Source: 66-474 sp040388785
Lineage (GTDB): Bacteria; Pseudomonadota; Gammaproteobacteria; Xanthomonadales; Rhodanobacteraceae
DNA length: 64,000 bases
Direction: 5' to 3'
Assembly: GCA_040388785.1 (NCBI GenBank)
Contig: JAZKBD010000015.1
Span: 1-64,000 of the forward strand
Part shown: piece after piece, positions 18,502-27,184 of the stretch
Layout of the letters: each line of letters opens with the position of its first letter
How positions within the stretch are numbered: the stretch's first letter is position 1
Program-made: the position numbers and the translations under genes
Notes under the pieces: generated by a model
The model's input: the letters and a program-made list of their open reading frames with translations, nothing else
Database searches by the model: none
What the model was told of the DNA's origin: nothing

Positions 18502-20325
18502 TCATTCCGGCGAAGGCTGGACTCCGTCCGCCACGTTCGCATCGCGCGCGGGCGGCACCAGCGCGATCACGCTCCAGCCGGCGCGCGGCTCGGTCTTGCG
18601 GTGGGTGTTGGCGACACGCAGGTGGCCATTTGGCTCGATGCCGAACAGCAGCACCGCATCGGCGCCGTGCTGCGCCAGGAACGCGGGCCAACCGAACGCT
18701 TCCGTCAGCGCGTTGGACTTGATGCGCCAGCCGGCCTCCAGCAATTCGGCGAAGCGCGTGTGCGTCATGTCGCTGCCGAACAACGCCTTGGCGCGCAGGC
18801 TGCCGGCGAACGAGGCGCGCGCACTGGCATCCTGCGGCGCCAGCACGCGCAGGCGATACACGCGTTCGCGCCCGAATTCCTGCCGGTATTGCATGCACGC
18901 CAGTGAATTCAGTTCGCGGCGCCCGGACATCGCCAGCAATCGGCCGATGCCGGTCAGGTCGAGGTGCGTGGCCGCGTGCTGCGAGGTTGGATTGCCGAAG
19001 AACACCGGCAGCCCGTCCATGCGCGCCTTGCTGATGCCGTCCCAGTCGTCGTCCGCCAGCAGCACCTGGAACTTTTGTTCCGCCAGCGCGGTGGCGATGC
19101 CGCGCGCGACTTCATCGGAACCGAAAATCAGCACGCCGTCGGGATCGGGGTCGGCCACCTTCAGCCAGCGCGCAAGCGGCCGCGCGCTCGCGCTCTGCAA
19201 CACCACCGTCCCGATGATCAGCGTGAACACCAGCGGCACCAGCGCGTCCGCACCCGGCACGCCGAGGTCGCCCAGCCGCAATGCGAACAACGACGACACC
19301 GAAGCCGCGACCACGCCGCGCGGCGACACGTACGCCAGCAGCGCGCGCTCGGGCCAGGTCAACGAACTGCGGAACGTCGCGACCGCGATCGACACCGGGC
19401 GTATGAAAAATTGCGCCACCACGAACACCAGGATGCCCGCCATCAGCATGCCTGGTGGCAGCGGCCAATGCAGGCGCGCGGCCAGCACCACGAACAGCAT
19501 CGACACCAGCAGCGTTGACAGGTGCTCCTTGAAATCCATGATGTCCTGGATGTGGATGTGCCGCAGGTTGCCCAGCGTGATGCCCATGATGGTCACCGCC
19601 AGCAGGCCCGATTCGTGCGCCAGCTTGTTGGATAACGTGAACGCGCCCAGCACCGCGATCAGCGTGCCGTAGGCCTGCAGGTACTCGGGAATCATCTGCC
19701 GGTACAACAGGAAACCCAGCGCCAGCCCAACCGCCAGTCCGACGCCCGCGCCCACACCGACGGTCGCGCCGAACACCGCCAGCGAATGCCCTTGCTGGTG
19801 CGTCACGATTGCTTCGAACACCAGCACCGCGAACAGCGCGCCCAGCGGATCCAGCACGATCCCTTCCCAGCGCAACGCGCTGGCGATGCGTGCGTTCGGG
19901 CGCAGTGTACGCAACATCGGCGTGATCACCGTCGGCCCGGTCACGCAAGTCAGCGCACCGAACAGCAACGCGATCGACCAGTGCAACCCGGCAATCCAGT
20001 GCGCGGCGCCAGCCAGCAGCAACAACGCCAGCACCGCGCCGTACGTCACCATGCCGTGCACCGCGGTGCCGATCCCGCGCAGTTCCGAAAAGCGCAGCGT
20101 CATGCTGCCCTCGAACAGGATCAGCGCGACCGCCAGCGACACCGTCGGAAACAGGAACGCGCCGAGTTGCCTGTCGGGATCGAACCATCCCGTCGCCGGC
20201 CCGATCACGATGCCGATCAGCAGCAGGAACAGGATCGCCGGCAGCCGCATCCGCCACGCCAGCCACTGCGCGAGGAATCCGACCACCAGCAGCAGCGTGA
20301 GCACCACGCCAAGATCGATTGCCAT
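18502..20325 (-). CDS. Cation:proton antiporter (CPA) with C-terminal RCK/TrkA-N domain
   Basis: The start at 20325 gives MAIDLGVVLTLLLVVGFLAQ. The frame is open upstream but unrelated. About 12 hydrophobic segments occupy residues 1-400, including the ion-exchanger motif ALLFGALTCVTGPTVITPML with its buried polar residues. A Rossmann-like TrkA-N domain (ILIFGSDEVARGIATALAEQ region, about residue 420 onward) follows. The layout fits NhaP/CPA1-type Na+(K+)/H+ antiporters gated by nucleotide binding; ion specificity cannot be read. It lies 39 bp upstream of maf on the same strand. The start codon region is followed upstream by AT-richer DNA. Confidence 0.85.
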   Translation of the reverse strand: MAIDLGVVLTLLLVVGFLAQWLAWRMRLPAILFLLLIGIVIGPATGWFDPDRQLGAFLFPTVSLAVALILFEGSMTLRFSELRGIGTAVHGMVTYGAVLALLLLAGAAHWIAGLHWSIALLFGALTCVTGPTVITPMLRTLRPNARIASALRWEGIVLDPLGALFAVLVFEAIVTHQQGHSLAVFGATVGVGAGVGLAVGLALGFLLYRQMIPEYLQAYGTLIAVLGAFTLSNKLAHESGLLAVTIMGITLGNLRHIHIQDIMDFKEHLSTLLVSMLFVVLAARLHWPLPPGMLMAGILVFVVAQFFIRPVSIAVATFRSSLTWPERALLAYVSPRGVVAASVSSLFALRLGDLGVPGADALVPLVFTLIIGTVVLQSASARPLARWLKVADPDPDGVLIFGSDEVARGIATALAEQKFQVLLADDDWDGISKARMDGLPVFFGNPTSQHAATHLDLTGIGRLLAMSGRRELNSLACMQYRQEFGRERVYRLRVLAPQDASARASFAGSLRAKALFGSDMTHTRFAELLEAGWRIKSNALTEAFGWPAFLAQHGADAVLLFGIEPNGHLRVANTHRKTEPRAGWSVIALVPPARDANVADGVQPSPE

Positions 20326-20571
20326 GCGGCCTCGCGTTCGTTGGATCGTGAGCAATACTAATAGAGGCCCACGTTGCAATGGTCGAATCGCCATGCTTTG
20401 GGCATTCGAGATATTGCATTTTTGCGAGCCGGAAGATTGCGACGATGTTACGGCGGTCAAAGTAGGTCAGGTGCGAAATCTGCTTGGCGATTAGTCAATT
20501 GACAGACGCGTCGGAAAAAGCGAGCATTCTGGCGCCATCCGGTAACGGCACCAATTTGGTATTCCGCACAG

Positions 20572-21204
20572 ATGAGCCTTTACGTTATTACGCCGGACCA
20601 AGTAAGTGCATATCTTACGGCCGGAATGCTGTTCGTCGCGGCAGTTCAAGCGCTGCTGTTTCTGGTACAGCTCAGACTCATGCGCAAGTCTCTTGAGTCT
20701 GCCGTAGCTGCAACCAATGTGGCGCAGAACACGTTGGTGGTGATGAAAGATACAGCGCAGCGTCAATTGCGCGCATACATCTCAATCACCGCCGCTGAGA
20801 TCGAATTTCCAGAACCGGGCCGACCCAAATCAACGCTAACGTTCAAGAATGCAGGCCAGACGCCCGCACACAACGTGCAAATTTGGATTCACCAGTGGGC
20901 GGCTGCATACCCTCTAAATGTCGCACTGCCAACGCCTCCCCGCGACTTCGAAATGGCAAAGAATACGTTAGGAGCAGGTGCATATTTTCATATGAGGAGT
21001 GAAGCGCCACGCCCGATATTTAATGGGCCGTACCTAGATTTGGTTGGTACATCGCAAGGCACGATATATGTATATGGAGAAATTTCTTACTTTGACGTCT
21101 TTGGACAAAAGCATGTGCAGGAATACAGACTGATGTACGGCGGCAATGAGCTGGTAGTGCCCGGCGCGCTCAAGCCTTGTGAAAGCGGCAATGACGGAGA
21201 CTAG
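20572..21204 (+). CDS. Hypothetical single-helix membrane protein, AT-richer than surroundings
   Basis: 210 residues with no family I can name. An N-terminal hydrophobic helix (YLTAGMLFVAAVQALLFLVQ, residues about 14-33) is followed by a charged linker and a mostly beta soluble part with LTFKNAGQTPAHNVQIWIHQ and IYVYGEISYFDVFGQKH. This plan is common among uncharacterised accessory proteins in genomic islands. Its codons are notably AT-richer than neighbours (many ATA, TTT, AAT), suggesting transfer. It lies between the antiporter and the MFS gene with no operon partner. Confidence 0.65.
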   Translation: MSLYVITPDQVSAYLTAGMLFVAAVQALLFLVQLRLMRKSLESAVAATNVAQNTLVVMKDTAQRQLRAYISITAAEIEFPEPGRPKSTLTFKNAGQTPAHNVQIWIHQWAAAYPLNVALPTPPRDFEMAKNTLGAGAYFHMRSEAPRPIFNGPYLDLVGTSQGTIYVYGEISYFDVFGQKHVQEYRLMYGGNELVVPGALKPCESGNDGD

Positions 21205-21418
21205 CCCCCACAGTTTCATCGCACGCACTGCTTCTGCGCCACTTGCGTCAGGCGATGGAACCCCGCACGAGCCGCACCCAAACCAGCGTTTGGCTTTAAA
21301 AGCACGGTGTCTTAGTGCGGATGCGCACTTCCGCGCGCGCCGTCATCTGACGTCGCGCATTCACGGCATGTGAACGCAACCGCCTGGACACTTTGCAATC
21401 CACGGATGGATTCACATA

Positions 21419-22909
21419 ATGGCACAAGACAACAGCCAAGGATGGTTTCCACGTCCGCTCGAAGGACGTTACGGCATCAGCCTCGCTGTCGCGATCGTCG
21501 CGCTGGCGCCGTTCATCGTGGTCAGCACCGCGTACGTGATGTTCGCGAAGCAGGTGCAGGCCGAACTCGGGATGGGACAACTCGCGACCGAGCTGATCGC
21601 GGGCTTTTCGATCTCCGGATACGCGTTCGGCGCGTTCACGGGCGGCGACCTGATCCAGCGATTCCGGCAGCGCCACCTGTTCCTGATCAGCGAAGCTTTG
21701 TTCGTCGCGGGCTGCGCGATCAGCGCGGGCGCGCACGGCGCGGTGGTGTTCGGATTCGGGCGCATTCTTTCCGGATTCGCGACGGGACTGCTGCTGGTGA
21801 TCGCGTTGCCGCCGGTGATCCAGCGCTTCCCGGCCGGCAAGCTGCGCATGACGATGGCGTGGGTCGACCTGGGCTTCTTCGGCGCGGTGTGCGCGGGCCC
21901 GCTGATCGGCGGCGCGATCGCGACGCAACATGCATGGCGCTGGTTCTTCGTCGGGTTGGGCGCGATCGGACTGCTGAACCTCGCAACGGCGGCGTTGACC
22001 GAGCCGCTGTACGACCCTCCGAATCCCGGCCTGAAATTCGACCGCGTGGGCATTGCGCTCGGCTTCGGCGCGGTGGTGCTGCCGTTCTGGGCCACCGGCG
22101 AACTGGCCGCGCACGGATTCGCGTCCATCATGTTCACGGTGCCGCTCGCGCTCGGCTGCGCGTGTTTCGTGGCGCTGATGCTGGTCGAATACCACCAGGA
22201 GGAACCGCTGTCGCCGGTCAAATTGATGTGGACCACGATCGCGGTGATCGGCACCTTGGTGGCGATGATCGCCGGTGCGGTATTCGTCAGCTTCCTCGAA
22301 CTCGCGGAACAATTGCACCTGCAGGCGCTCCAGCATCCGCCGTTCGCGACCGGCCTGCTGTTCTCGCCGATGATCGTCGGCGCGTGCATCACCGCACTGC
22401 TGCTGGGCCTGCTGCTCCGAACGCGGTTCTTGCCGCTGCTGGTGCTCGCGGGTTTCGCCTGCCTGATCGGCGGAGGTGCTTTGATCCTGAACCTGGGAGC
22501 CGATGCCTCGTCGATGCTGACGATGGCGGCCGCGGGCCTGCTCGGGCTGGGCGCAGGCGCCACCGTTTCGCCGGGCCTCGTGATCGCAGCGTTCACCGTC
22601 GCCTCGAAAATGGTCGGCCGTGTGTTCGCGCTGGTCGAGCTCGTGCGCTCGCTGGCCGATTACATCATCGCGCCGATCATCATGAAGGTCGCGCGCATGC
22701 ACTCGCGGCAGCCGCCACTCGACTGGACCGGCGTGCACCACGCGGCGACGGTCACATTGTGGATCACCGTCGGTTTCACGATCTTTGCCGTGCTGCTCTG
22801 GCTCGCCGGTGGCGCGGGCTTGCCGCGGCCGGACATTCGCGGATGGATCGAGCAGAAGCAGCCGGCGTTCGCATCGCCGAAATTGTTCGCGCGTTTGCGC
22901 GGCCAGTGA
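21419..22909 (+). CDS. MFS transporter (DHA2-like drug/metabolite efflux)
   Basis: 496 residues with 12-14 predicted membrane helices. The start ATG at 21419 gives MAQDNSQGWFPRPLEGRYGI. A typical MFS loop 2-3 motif appears as SGYAFGAFTGGDLIQRFRQRH, and a motif-C-like glycine-rich helix as GLGAGATVSPGLVIAAF. The helix count and length fit the DHA2 branch (often drug exporters), but the substrate is unknown. It is a single transcription unit, converging on the lipocalin gene 7 bp after its stop. Confidence 0.8.
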   Translation: MAQDNSQGWFPRPLEGRYGISLAVAIVALAPFIVVSTAYVMFAKQVQAELGMGQLATELIAGFSISGYAFGAFTGGDLIQRFRQRHLFLISEALFVAGCAISAGAHGAVVFGFGRILSGFATGLLLVIALPPVIQRFPAGKLRMTMAWVDLGFFGAVCAGPLIGGAIATQHAWRWFFVGLGAIGLLNLATAALTEPLYDPPNPGLKFDRVGIALGFGAVVLPFWATGELAAHGFASIMFTVPLALGCACFVALMLVEYHQEEPLSPVKLMWTTIAVIGTLVAMIAGAVFVSFLELAEQLHLQALQHPPFATGLLFSPMIVGACITALLLGLLLRTRFLPLLVLAGFACLIGGGALILNLGADASSMLTMAAAGLLGLGAGATVSPGLVIAAFTVASKMVGRVFALVELVRSLADYIIAPIIMKVARMHSRQPPLDWTGVHHAATVTLWITVGFTIFAVLLWLAGGAGLPRPDIRGWIEQKQPAFASPKLFARLRGQ

Positions 22910-22916
22910 GGAAGGC

Positions 22917-23498
22917 TCAGCCGTCGCTGGCGTGTCGCGTGCGGCGCAATTTCCGCAAGTCGTAGCCCAACGCTCCCGCGCGTTGCCGCAAGCTGCTCAC
23001 CAGCGACGGTTCGGGTGTGGCTTCGCGGTGCAGGATCCACAGGTAACAGCCCGACGGCTCGCCGACGATCGCCCACTGATAGTCGTCGTCGTGATCGAGC
23101 ACCCAGTAGTCGCCCACGTAGAACGGGCCGCAGAACGAGAGTTTCAACTTGGCGTCGGCGGAATCCGGAACGACCTTGGCGCGGCCGTGGGAGGTCCTGC
23201 GCTCGCCCTTCGCGGTCTCGCATGAGTTGATCACGTCGAGGAGGCCGTCTGCGCGCAGCTGATATTCCGCAGTAGCCTCGCGGCAACCGCGCTCGAAGCG
23301 GTTTTCGTAACGGGCGAGCTCGTACCACTTGCCGGCGTAGCGCGAGAGTTCCACCGGCTTCGCGGGCTCCGGAACATTCCTGTTCCCGCAATGGCGGGCA
23401 TGCCACCACGCGCGCCATCCGAAATACACCGTCGCGCCGGCCGCCACTGTTGCGGCGGCGGCCACCGCCGCTCTCGTCCCTCTCGAATCCCGTGCCAT
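22917..23498 (-). CDS. Lipocalin family protein (Blc-like)
   Basis: 193 residues from the ATG at 23498 (MARDSRGTRAAVAAAATVAA), which gives an N-terminal membrane anchor or uncleaved signal. The lipocalin signature GKWYELARYENRFERGC (about residues 56-72) is followed by the Blc pattern LKLSFCGPFYVGDYWVLDHD and YQWAIVGEPSGCYLWILHR. Unlike E. coli Blc there is no lipobox, so it is probably a periplasm-facing, membrane-tethered protein. Blc-type proteins bind lysophospholipids or fatty acids. The neighbouring gene on the same strand is an uncharacterised membrane protein. Confidence 0.87.
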   Translation of the reverse strand: MARDSRGTRAAVAAAATVAAGATVYFGWRAWWHARHCGNRNVPEPAKPVELSRYAGKWYELARYENRFERGCREATAEYQLRADGLLDVINSCETAKGERRTSHGRAKVVPDSADAKLKLSFCGPFYVGDYWVLDHDDDYQWAIVGEPSGCYLWILHREATPEPSLVSSLRQRAGALGYDLRKLRRTRHASDG

Positions 23499-23545
23499 CC
23501 TGGCCAACTCCTGCCGGTTCCATCCAGCGTCGGTGCAACGAATCT

Positions 23546-24118
23546 TCAGAACCTGCGCGCGCCGTGCGGCGTGTAGGTGCGCAGGTGATAAACACGATGC
23601 ACGTGGTGCGCGCCCAGCCAGCCGCCGAACGCGGCGGTGATCAGCGACGCGAACGCGCAACCGAAGGCCGCCCACATCACACGTGAGGTGTAACGCGCGA
23701 AATCGGCCGCGCCGAGATTGGGCAAACCCTCCGTCGACACGGCCGTCGCCACCGCGGTGACGTGGGTCATGCCGCTGGCGATCAGCAGCGTAGTCGCCGT
23801 CACCGACAGGCCCCACACGGCCAGGCCGCGGATGACGCCCATCTCGGTGTCGTTGCGTCCGTCGAACCATGTCGCGAACATCGCGCCCAACCAGAGCGAC
23901 GCCGCCCACGTCAGGATCATCCAAGTGATCGCGCCGCCGGAAACGCCCTGCGCCACCGCGGCCGGATCGGCCGGACGAATGCCCGAAAAACCCATTGCCA
24001 ACCCGAACGCATAAAGCAGGGCCGCGATTCCGGTTGCCAGCAGCCAGCCGGCCCAGACCGCGCCCCAGCGCATCACCGGGTGTTCCTGTGTCACCACCGC
24101 ATTTTCGGAAACGACCAT
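23546..24118 (-). CDS. Uncharacterised four-helix membrane protein
   Basis: 190 residues with no named family. Hydrophobic segments at about 17-44, 64-83, 92-113 and 145-170 predict four membrane helices. The C-terminus HHVHRVYHLRTYTPHGARRF is His/Arg-rich and probably cytosolic. It sits between the lipocalin gene and a 46-residue membrane ORF, all on the minus strand, so the three may be co-transcribed. Function unknown. Confidence 0.7.
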   Translation of the reverse strand: MVVSENAVVTQEHPVMRWGAVWAGWLLATGIAALLYAFGLAMGFSGIRPADPAAVAQGVSGGAITWMILTWAASLWLGAMFATWFDGRNDTEMGVIRGLAVWGLSVTATTLLIASGMTHVTAVATAVSTEGLPNLGAADFARYTSRVMWAAFGCAFASLITAAFGGWLGAHHVHRVYHLRTYTPHGARRF

Positions 24119-24145
24119 CGCGTCATCCTCCGTTCGAGCCGATCG

Positions 24146-24286
24146 TCACGCGCAGCTTCGCAGCAGCGCCACGATGATCAGGATGGGTATGGGCACGCCG
24201 AGCAGCCAGGCCAGCACGTATCCGAGCGCGCCTTTCTGGTTGCCGGGCTCGCCGCCGCGACGAAATGGATGGAGGAATCGCGCCAT
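24146..24286 (-). CDS. Small 46-residue membrane protein
   Basis: This ORF begins ATG at 24286, with GGAG six bases upstream. It encodes a basic N-terminus (MARFLHPFRRGGEPGNQKGA) and one hydrophobic helix, LGYVLAWLLGVPIPILIIVA, ending LLRSCA. The strong ribosome binding site, the orderly basic-then-hydrophobic layout and a stop well before the next gene argue that it is real. It lies 27 bp upstream of the four-helix membrane protein gene on the same strand. Function unknown. Confidence 0.65.
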   Translation of the reverse strand: MARFLHPFRRGGEPGNQKGALGYVLAWLLGVPIPILIIVALLRSCA

Positions 24287-24409
24287 GGCCAACTCCGTAT
24301 GTCCGGATACTCGCGGACACGCTAGCCATTCATGGGTGAAGGTTTGGTGCAGGCGCGGCGTGGTCAGAATGACGCGCGCTGAACGCGATTCAGCGGCGCC
24401 GCATTCGCC

Positions 24410-24880
24410 TCATCCGCGGTGATATGGATGGCCGTTGAGGATGGTCACGGCGCGATACAACTGTTCGGCGACGATCAGCCGCACCAGCATGTGCGGCAGC
24501 GTGAGCGACCCAAGCGACCAGCGCTGGTCGGCACGCTGCAGCACGTCGCGCGCATGGCCGTCGGGGCCGCCGATCAGGAACGCGAGATCGCGGCCGGCCA
24601 TCCGCCAGTTCGACAGTTGATCGGCGAGTTGTTCGGTCGACCACGTCGAACCGCGACCATCCAGCACGATCACATGCGCGTTGCGCGGCAGCGCGGCGAG
24701 CAGCGCCGCGCCCTCGTCCGCCATCGCGCGCGCATCGTCGCGACCCTTGCCGCGCGCGCCGGGCTTGATTTCGATGAGCTCCAGCGGAAGGTCGCGCGAC
24801 AAACGCTTCACGTATTCCGCGAAACCTTCCGCGACCCAACCGGGCATGCGTTCGCCGACCGCAATCAGCCGCGCATGCAT
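24410..24880 (-). CDS. rlmH: 23S rRNA (pseudouridine1915-N3)-methyltransferase RlmH
   Basis: RlmH is a SPOUT methyltransferase that methylates pseudouridine 1915 in helix 69 of the assembled 70S ribosome. The 156-residue product is full length: MHARLIAVGERMPGWVAEGF, HVIVLDGRG, DLAFLIGGPDGH (SAM-binding knot) and the C-terminal SLTLPHMLVRLIVAEQLYRA with HPYHRG. It follows rsfS by 9 bp, the universal rsfS-rlmH pairing. Confidence 0.97.
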   Translation of the reverse strand: MHARLIAVGERMPGWVAEGFAEYVKRLSRDLPLELIEIKPGARGKGRDDARAMADEGAALLAALPRNAHVIVLDGRGSTWSTEQLADQLSNWRMAGRDLAFLIGGPDGHARDVLQRADQRWSLGSLTLPHMLVRLIVAEQLYRAVTILNGHPYHRG

Positions 24881-24889
24881 GCCCGATGC

Positions 24890-25300
24890 TCAGCGATCGT
24901 TTGCCGCTTCTGCTTCGGGTGCCTGGTCGCCCACCGTCCACAGGCGTTCCAGCCCGTAGAACTCGCGGATGCGCGGCAGCATCACGTGCACGATGATGTC
25001 GCCGAGATCCACCAGCACCCATTCGGCTTCGGCCTCGCCTTCCACGCCGAGCGGCAGCATGCCCGCACGCTTGGCGAACTTCACCACTTCGTCGGCGATG
25101 GATTTGACGTGACGCGAGGAAGTGCCGGAGGCGATGATCAGCAGGTCGGCGATGGAAGTGCGCCCGCGCACGTCGATTTCGCGAACGTCATGCGCCTTCA
25201 GTTCTTCGAGGGCGGCAAGCACGCGCCGGCGCAGGGTTGCAGTGGTGGGAGGACGATTGACGGGGGTGGCTGCGGGGCGTGACTTGGTCTGGCTGGTCAA
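24890..25300 (-). CDS. rsfS: Ribosomal silencing factor RsfS
   Basis: RsfS binds uL14 of the 50S subunit and blocks subunit joining in slow growth. The 136-residue product has a 20-residue flexible lead, then the DUF143 fold with LKAHDVREIDVRGRTSIADL, IASGTSSRHVKSIADEVV, WVLVDLGDIIVHVM and REFYGLERLW. It is followed by rlmH and preceded by nadD. Confidence 0.96.
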   Translation of the reverse strand: MTSQTKSRPAATPVNRPPTTATLRRRVLAALEELKAHDVREIDVRGRTSIADLLIIASGTSSRHVKSIADEVVKFAKRAGMLPLGVEGEAEAEWVLVDLGDIIVHVMLPRIREFYGLERLWTVGDQAPEAEAANDR

Positions 25301-25379
25301 GTTGTGGAAGGCCTCAATCCTTGGTGGCGCGCGGGATGCGCGACTTCAGTATGCACCTGCCGGAAAAGAGCGCAAGGGG

Positions 25380-26042
25380 TCACGCGTTCAGCACGCCGCG
25401 GCGGCGGTACGGCGCAAGCAGGGCGGCGTCATCGATCAATGCCTGCGGCACCAGCCAGCGCGGCGTGCGGCCTTCGGCCAGCAGGGCGCGGATGCGCGTG
25501 GCGGAAATACCCAGCGCCGAAACGACCATGTCCAGCACCTTGCCTGAAGCCGCTTCGCGCAGCCCGGCGAGGCTGCTTGTCCTGCGCGCCGCGACTTCGT
25601 CCGCCAAGGCCTCCGGCATCGCGGGAATCTGCGCGGGTCGCGTCAGCACGCACACGTGCGCGAGATCGAACAGTTCGCGCCAGCGATGCCACTCCGACAG
25701 TCCGGCGAATGCGTCGGCGCCGATCAGCAGCACCAGCGGGCGTTCGCCGCCGATTTGCGCGCGCAGCGACGCCAAGGTATCGAACGTGTAGGAAGGTCCT
25801 TCGCGTTCGAGTTCGCGCAAGTCCAGTTGCAGGCGATCTTGCCCCGCCAGCGCGGCGCGCAGCATCGCCACGCGCGCATCCGCGCTCGCGACGGGCTGCG
25901 GGCGATGCGGCGGAATCTTCGCGGGCACGATGCGCACTTCGGCGTCCAGCGCCTCGGACGCTTCCCACGCCGCGCGCAGATGGCCGATGTGGACGGGATC
26001 GAAGGTGCCGCCGAAGATCGCGAGAGGTCGCATCGTACTCAT
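25380..26042 (-). CDS. nadD: Nicotinate-nucleotide adenylyltransferase NadD
   Basis: NadD adenylates nicotinate mononucleotide to deamido-NAD in NAD synthesis. The family signature FGGTFDPVHIGHLR (ATP-binding GxFxPxHxGH) is at the N-terminus, followed by IGADAFAGLSEWHRW and a late ISATRIRALL, the ISSTxIR-type motif. Two ATGs nine bases apart (26042 and 26033) are possible starts; neither has a strong ribosome binding site. Upstream, between nadD and holA, lies an inverted repeat. rsfS follows 79 bp downstream. Confidence 0.95.
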   Translation of the reverse strand: MSTMRPLAIFGGTFDPVHIGHLRAAWEASEALDAEVRIVPAKIPPHRPQPVASADARVAMLRAALAGQDRLQLDLRELEREGPSYTFDTLASLRAQIGGERPLVLLIGADAFAGLSEWHRWRELFDLAHVCVLTRPAQIPAMPEALADEVAARRTSSLAGLREAASGKVLDMVVSALGISATRIRALLAEGRTPRWLVPQALIDDAALLAPYRRRGVLNA

Positions 26043-26058
26043 GATGAAAAGCAATGGC

Positions 26059-26141
26059 GGTCCGCAAATAAACGCAAATAAACGCAAATGGAGTCAAAAG
26101 CTCTTGAATTATTCGCGTTCATTGGCGTTCATTCGCGGACT
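26059..26141. repeat. Inverted pair of CGCAAATAAA-type iterated repeats
   Basis: The left arm (26059-26090) is GGTCCGC followed by AAATAAACGC iterations. The right arm (26106-26141), read on the other strand, is AGTCCGC followed by GAATGAACGC iterations. The arms match over about 32 bp, with differences that are mainly transitions. The structure lies entirely between holA and nadD. Confidence 0.7.
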
Positions 26142-26152
26142 GATTCTGCTTT

Positions 26153-27181
26153 TCATGCCGCCAGCAGCGTGCCCGCCGCGCGCGGCTGTGCGATCGCGAC
26201 CAGCAGGCGTTCCATCTCGCGCCACGGATCGCCCCATTCGCGGCCCTTGGCCATGCGGTCGATGCGCGCGCATTCGGCCAGGCAGCGCCGCCAGTGTGCG
26301 TTGCCGCGGCCGGCGCGCTTCAGGGCATCGGCAAACAGTTTCTGCCGCGCGGGCCACATGCCGTGTTCGTTGCGCACCGCACTGGCGAAGTCGGGCGCCG
26401 AAGAAAGCCGCAGCGCCAGATCGAGCTGGTTGAGCAGCCAGCCCAGCATCGGGATCACGTCCTCGCCTTCGGCGCGCAGGCCATTCAATATTTTCAGCGC
26501 GCGCTGCGCGTCACCACCGAAGGCGGCGTCGGTGAGCTTGAACACGTCGTAGATCGCGTTGTCGTCGCCCAGCGATTCCAGATCGGCGGCGCTGACGGCG
26601 CCGCCGGAGCGCAGCGCCGCGAGCTTGTCGATTTCCTGCGCGATCGCGAGCAGGTTGCCCTCCGCGCGTTCGGCCAGCAGCACGATGGCATCCTCCCCCG
26701 GTGCGAATCCCTTGGCGCGCATGCGTGCGCGAATCCATGCCGGAAGCTCGTCCACGCGCGGCGCGCGCAACCACGCGTACACACCCGCGCGCTCGATCGC
26801 CTTCACCCACGCGCCTTCCTGCTTCTTGCTCCACTGCATCGCGCTGACCAGCAGCACGGTGTCGGGTGCCGGCGACTTGCACCATTCCGTGATCGCGGCG
26901 GAACCATCACGCTCAGGCTTGCCGGTGGGCAGGCGCAGTTCGATCAGGCGTCGCGACGCGAACAGCGAAAGGCTGGCGCCGCTGCGCGCCAGTTGATCCC
27001 AATCGAAGTGCGCCTCGACGTCCAGCACTTCGCGTTCGGTGTAACCGAGTGCACGCGCACGCGCACGCAGCGCGTCGCCCGCCTCCTGCAACTGCAGCGG
27101 CTCGTCGCCGGCCAGCAGGTACACCGGCGCGAGATCGCCCTTCGCCAGCGTCTTCAGGAAGCCTTCGAATTCGCCGGCCAC
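26153..27181 (-). CDS. holA: DNA polymerase III subunit delta HolA
   Basis: The delta subunit opens the beta clamp within the clamp loader. The 342-residue product is full length and shows PVYLLAGDEPLQLQEAGDAL near the N-terminus, WVKAIERAGVYAWLRAPR in the centre, and the domain III features DNAIYDVFKLTDAAFGGD and LNGLRAEGEDVIPMLGWLL. It begins 3 bp after the lptE stop, giving the usual leuS-lptE-holA-nadD run. Confidence 0.96.
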   Translation of the reverse strand: MAGEFEGFLKTLAKGDLAPVYLLAGDEPLQLQEAGDALRARARALGYTEREVLDVEAHFDWDQLARSGASLSLFASRRLIELRLPTGKPERDGSAAITEWCKSPAPDTVLLVSAMQWSKKQEGAWVKAIERAGVYAWLRAPRVDELPAWIRARMRAKGFAPGEDAIVLLAERAEGNLLAIAQEIDKLAALRSGGAVSAADLESLGDDNAIYDVFKLTDAAFGGDAQRALKILNGLRAEGEDVIPMLGWLLNQLDLALRLSSAPDFASAVRNEHGMWPARQKLFADALKRAGRGNAHWRRCLAECARIDRMAKGREWGDPWREMERLLVAIAQPRAAGTLLAA

Positions 27182-27184
27182 GCG

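Noticed and set aside
16189..18906. 905-codon open frame on the plus strand across rng, maf and the antiporter
   Set aside because: It is the complement of three well-supported genes; long antisense frames are expected at this GC content and the translation has no domain character.
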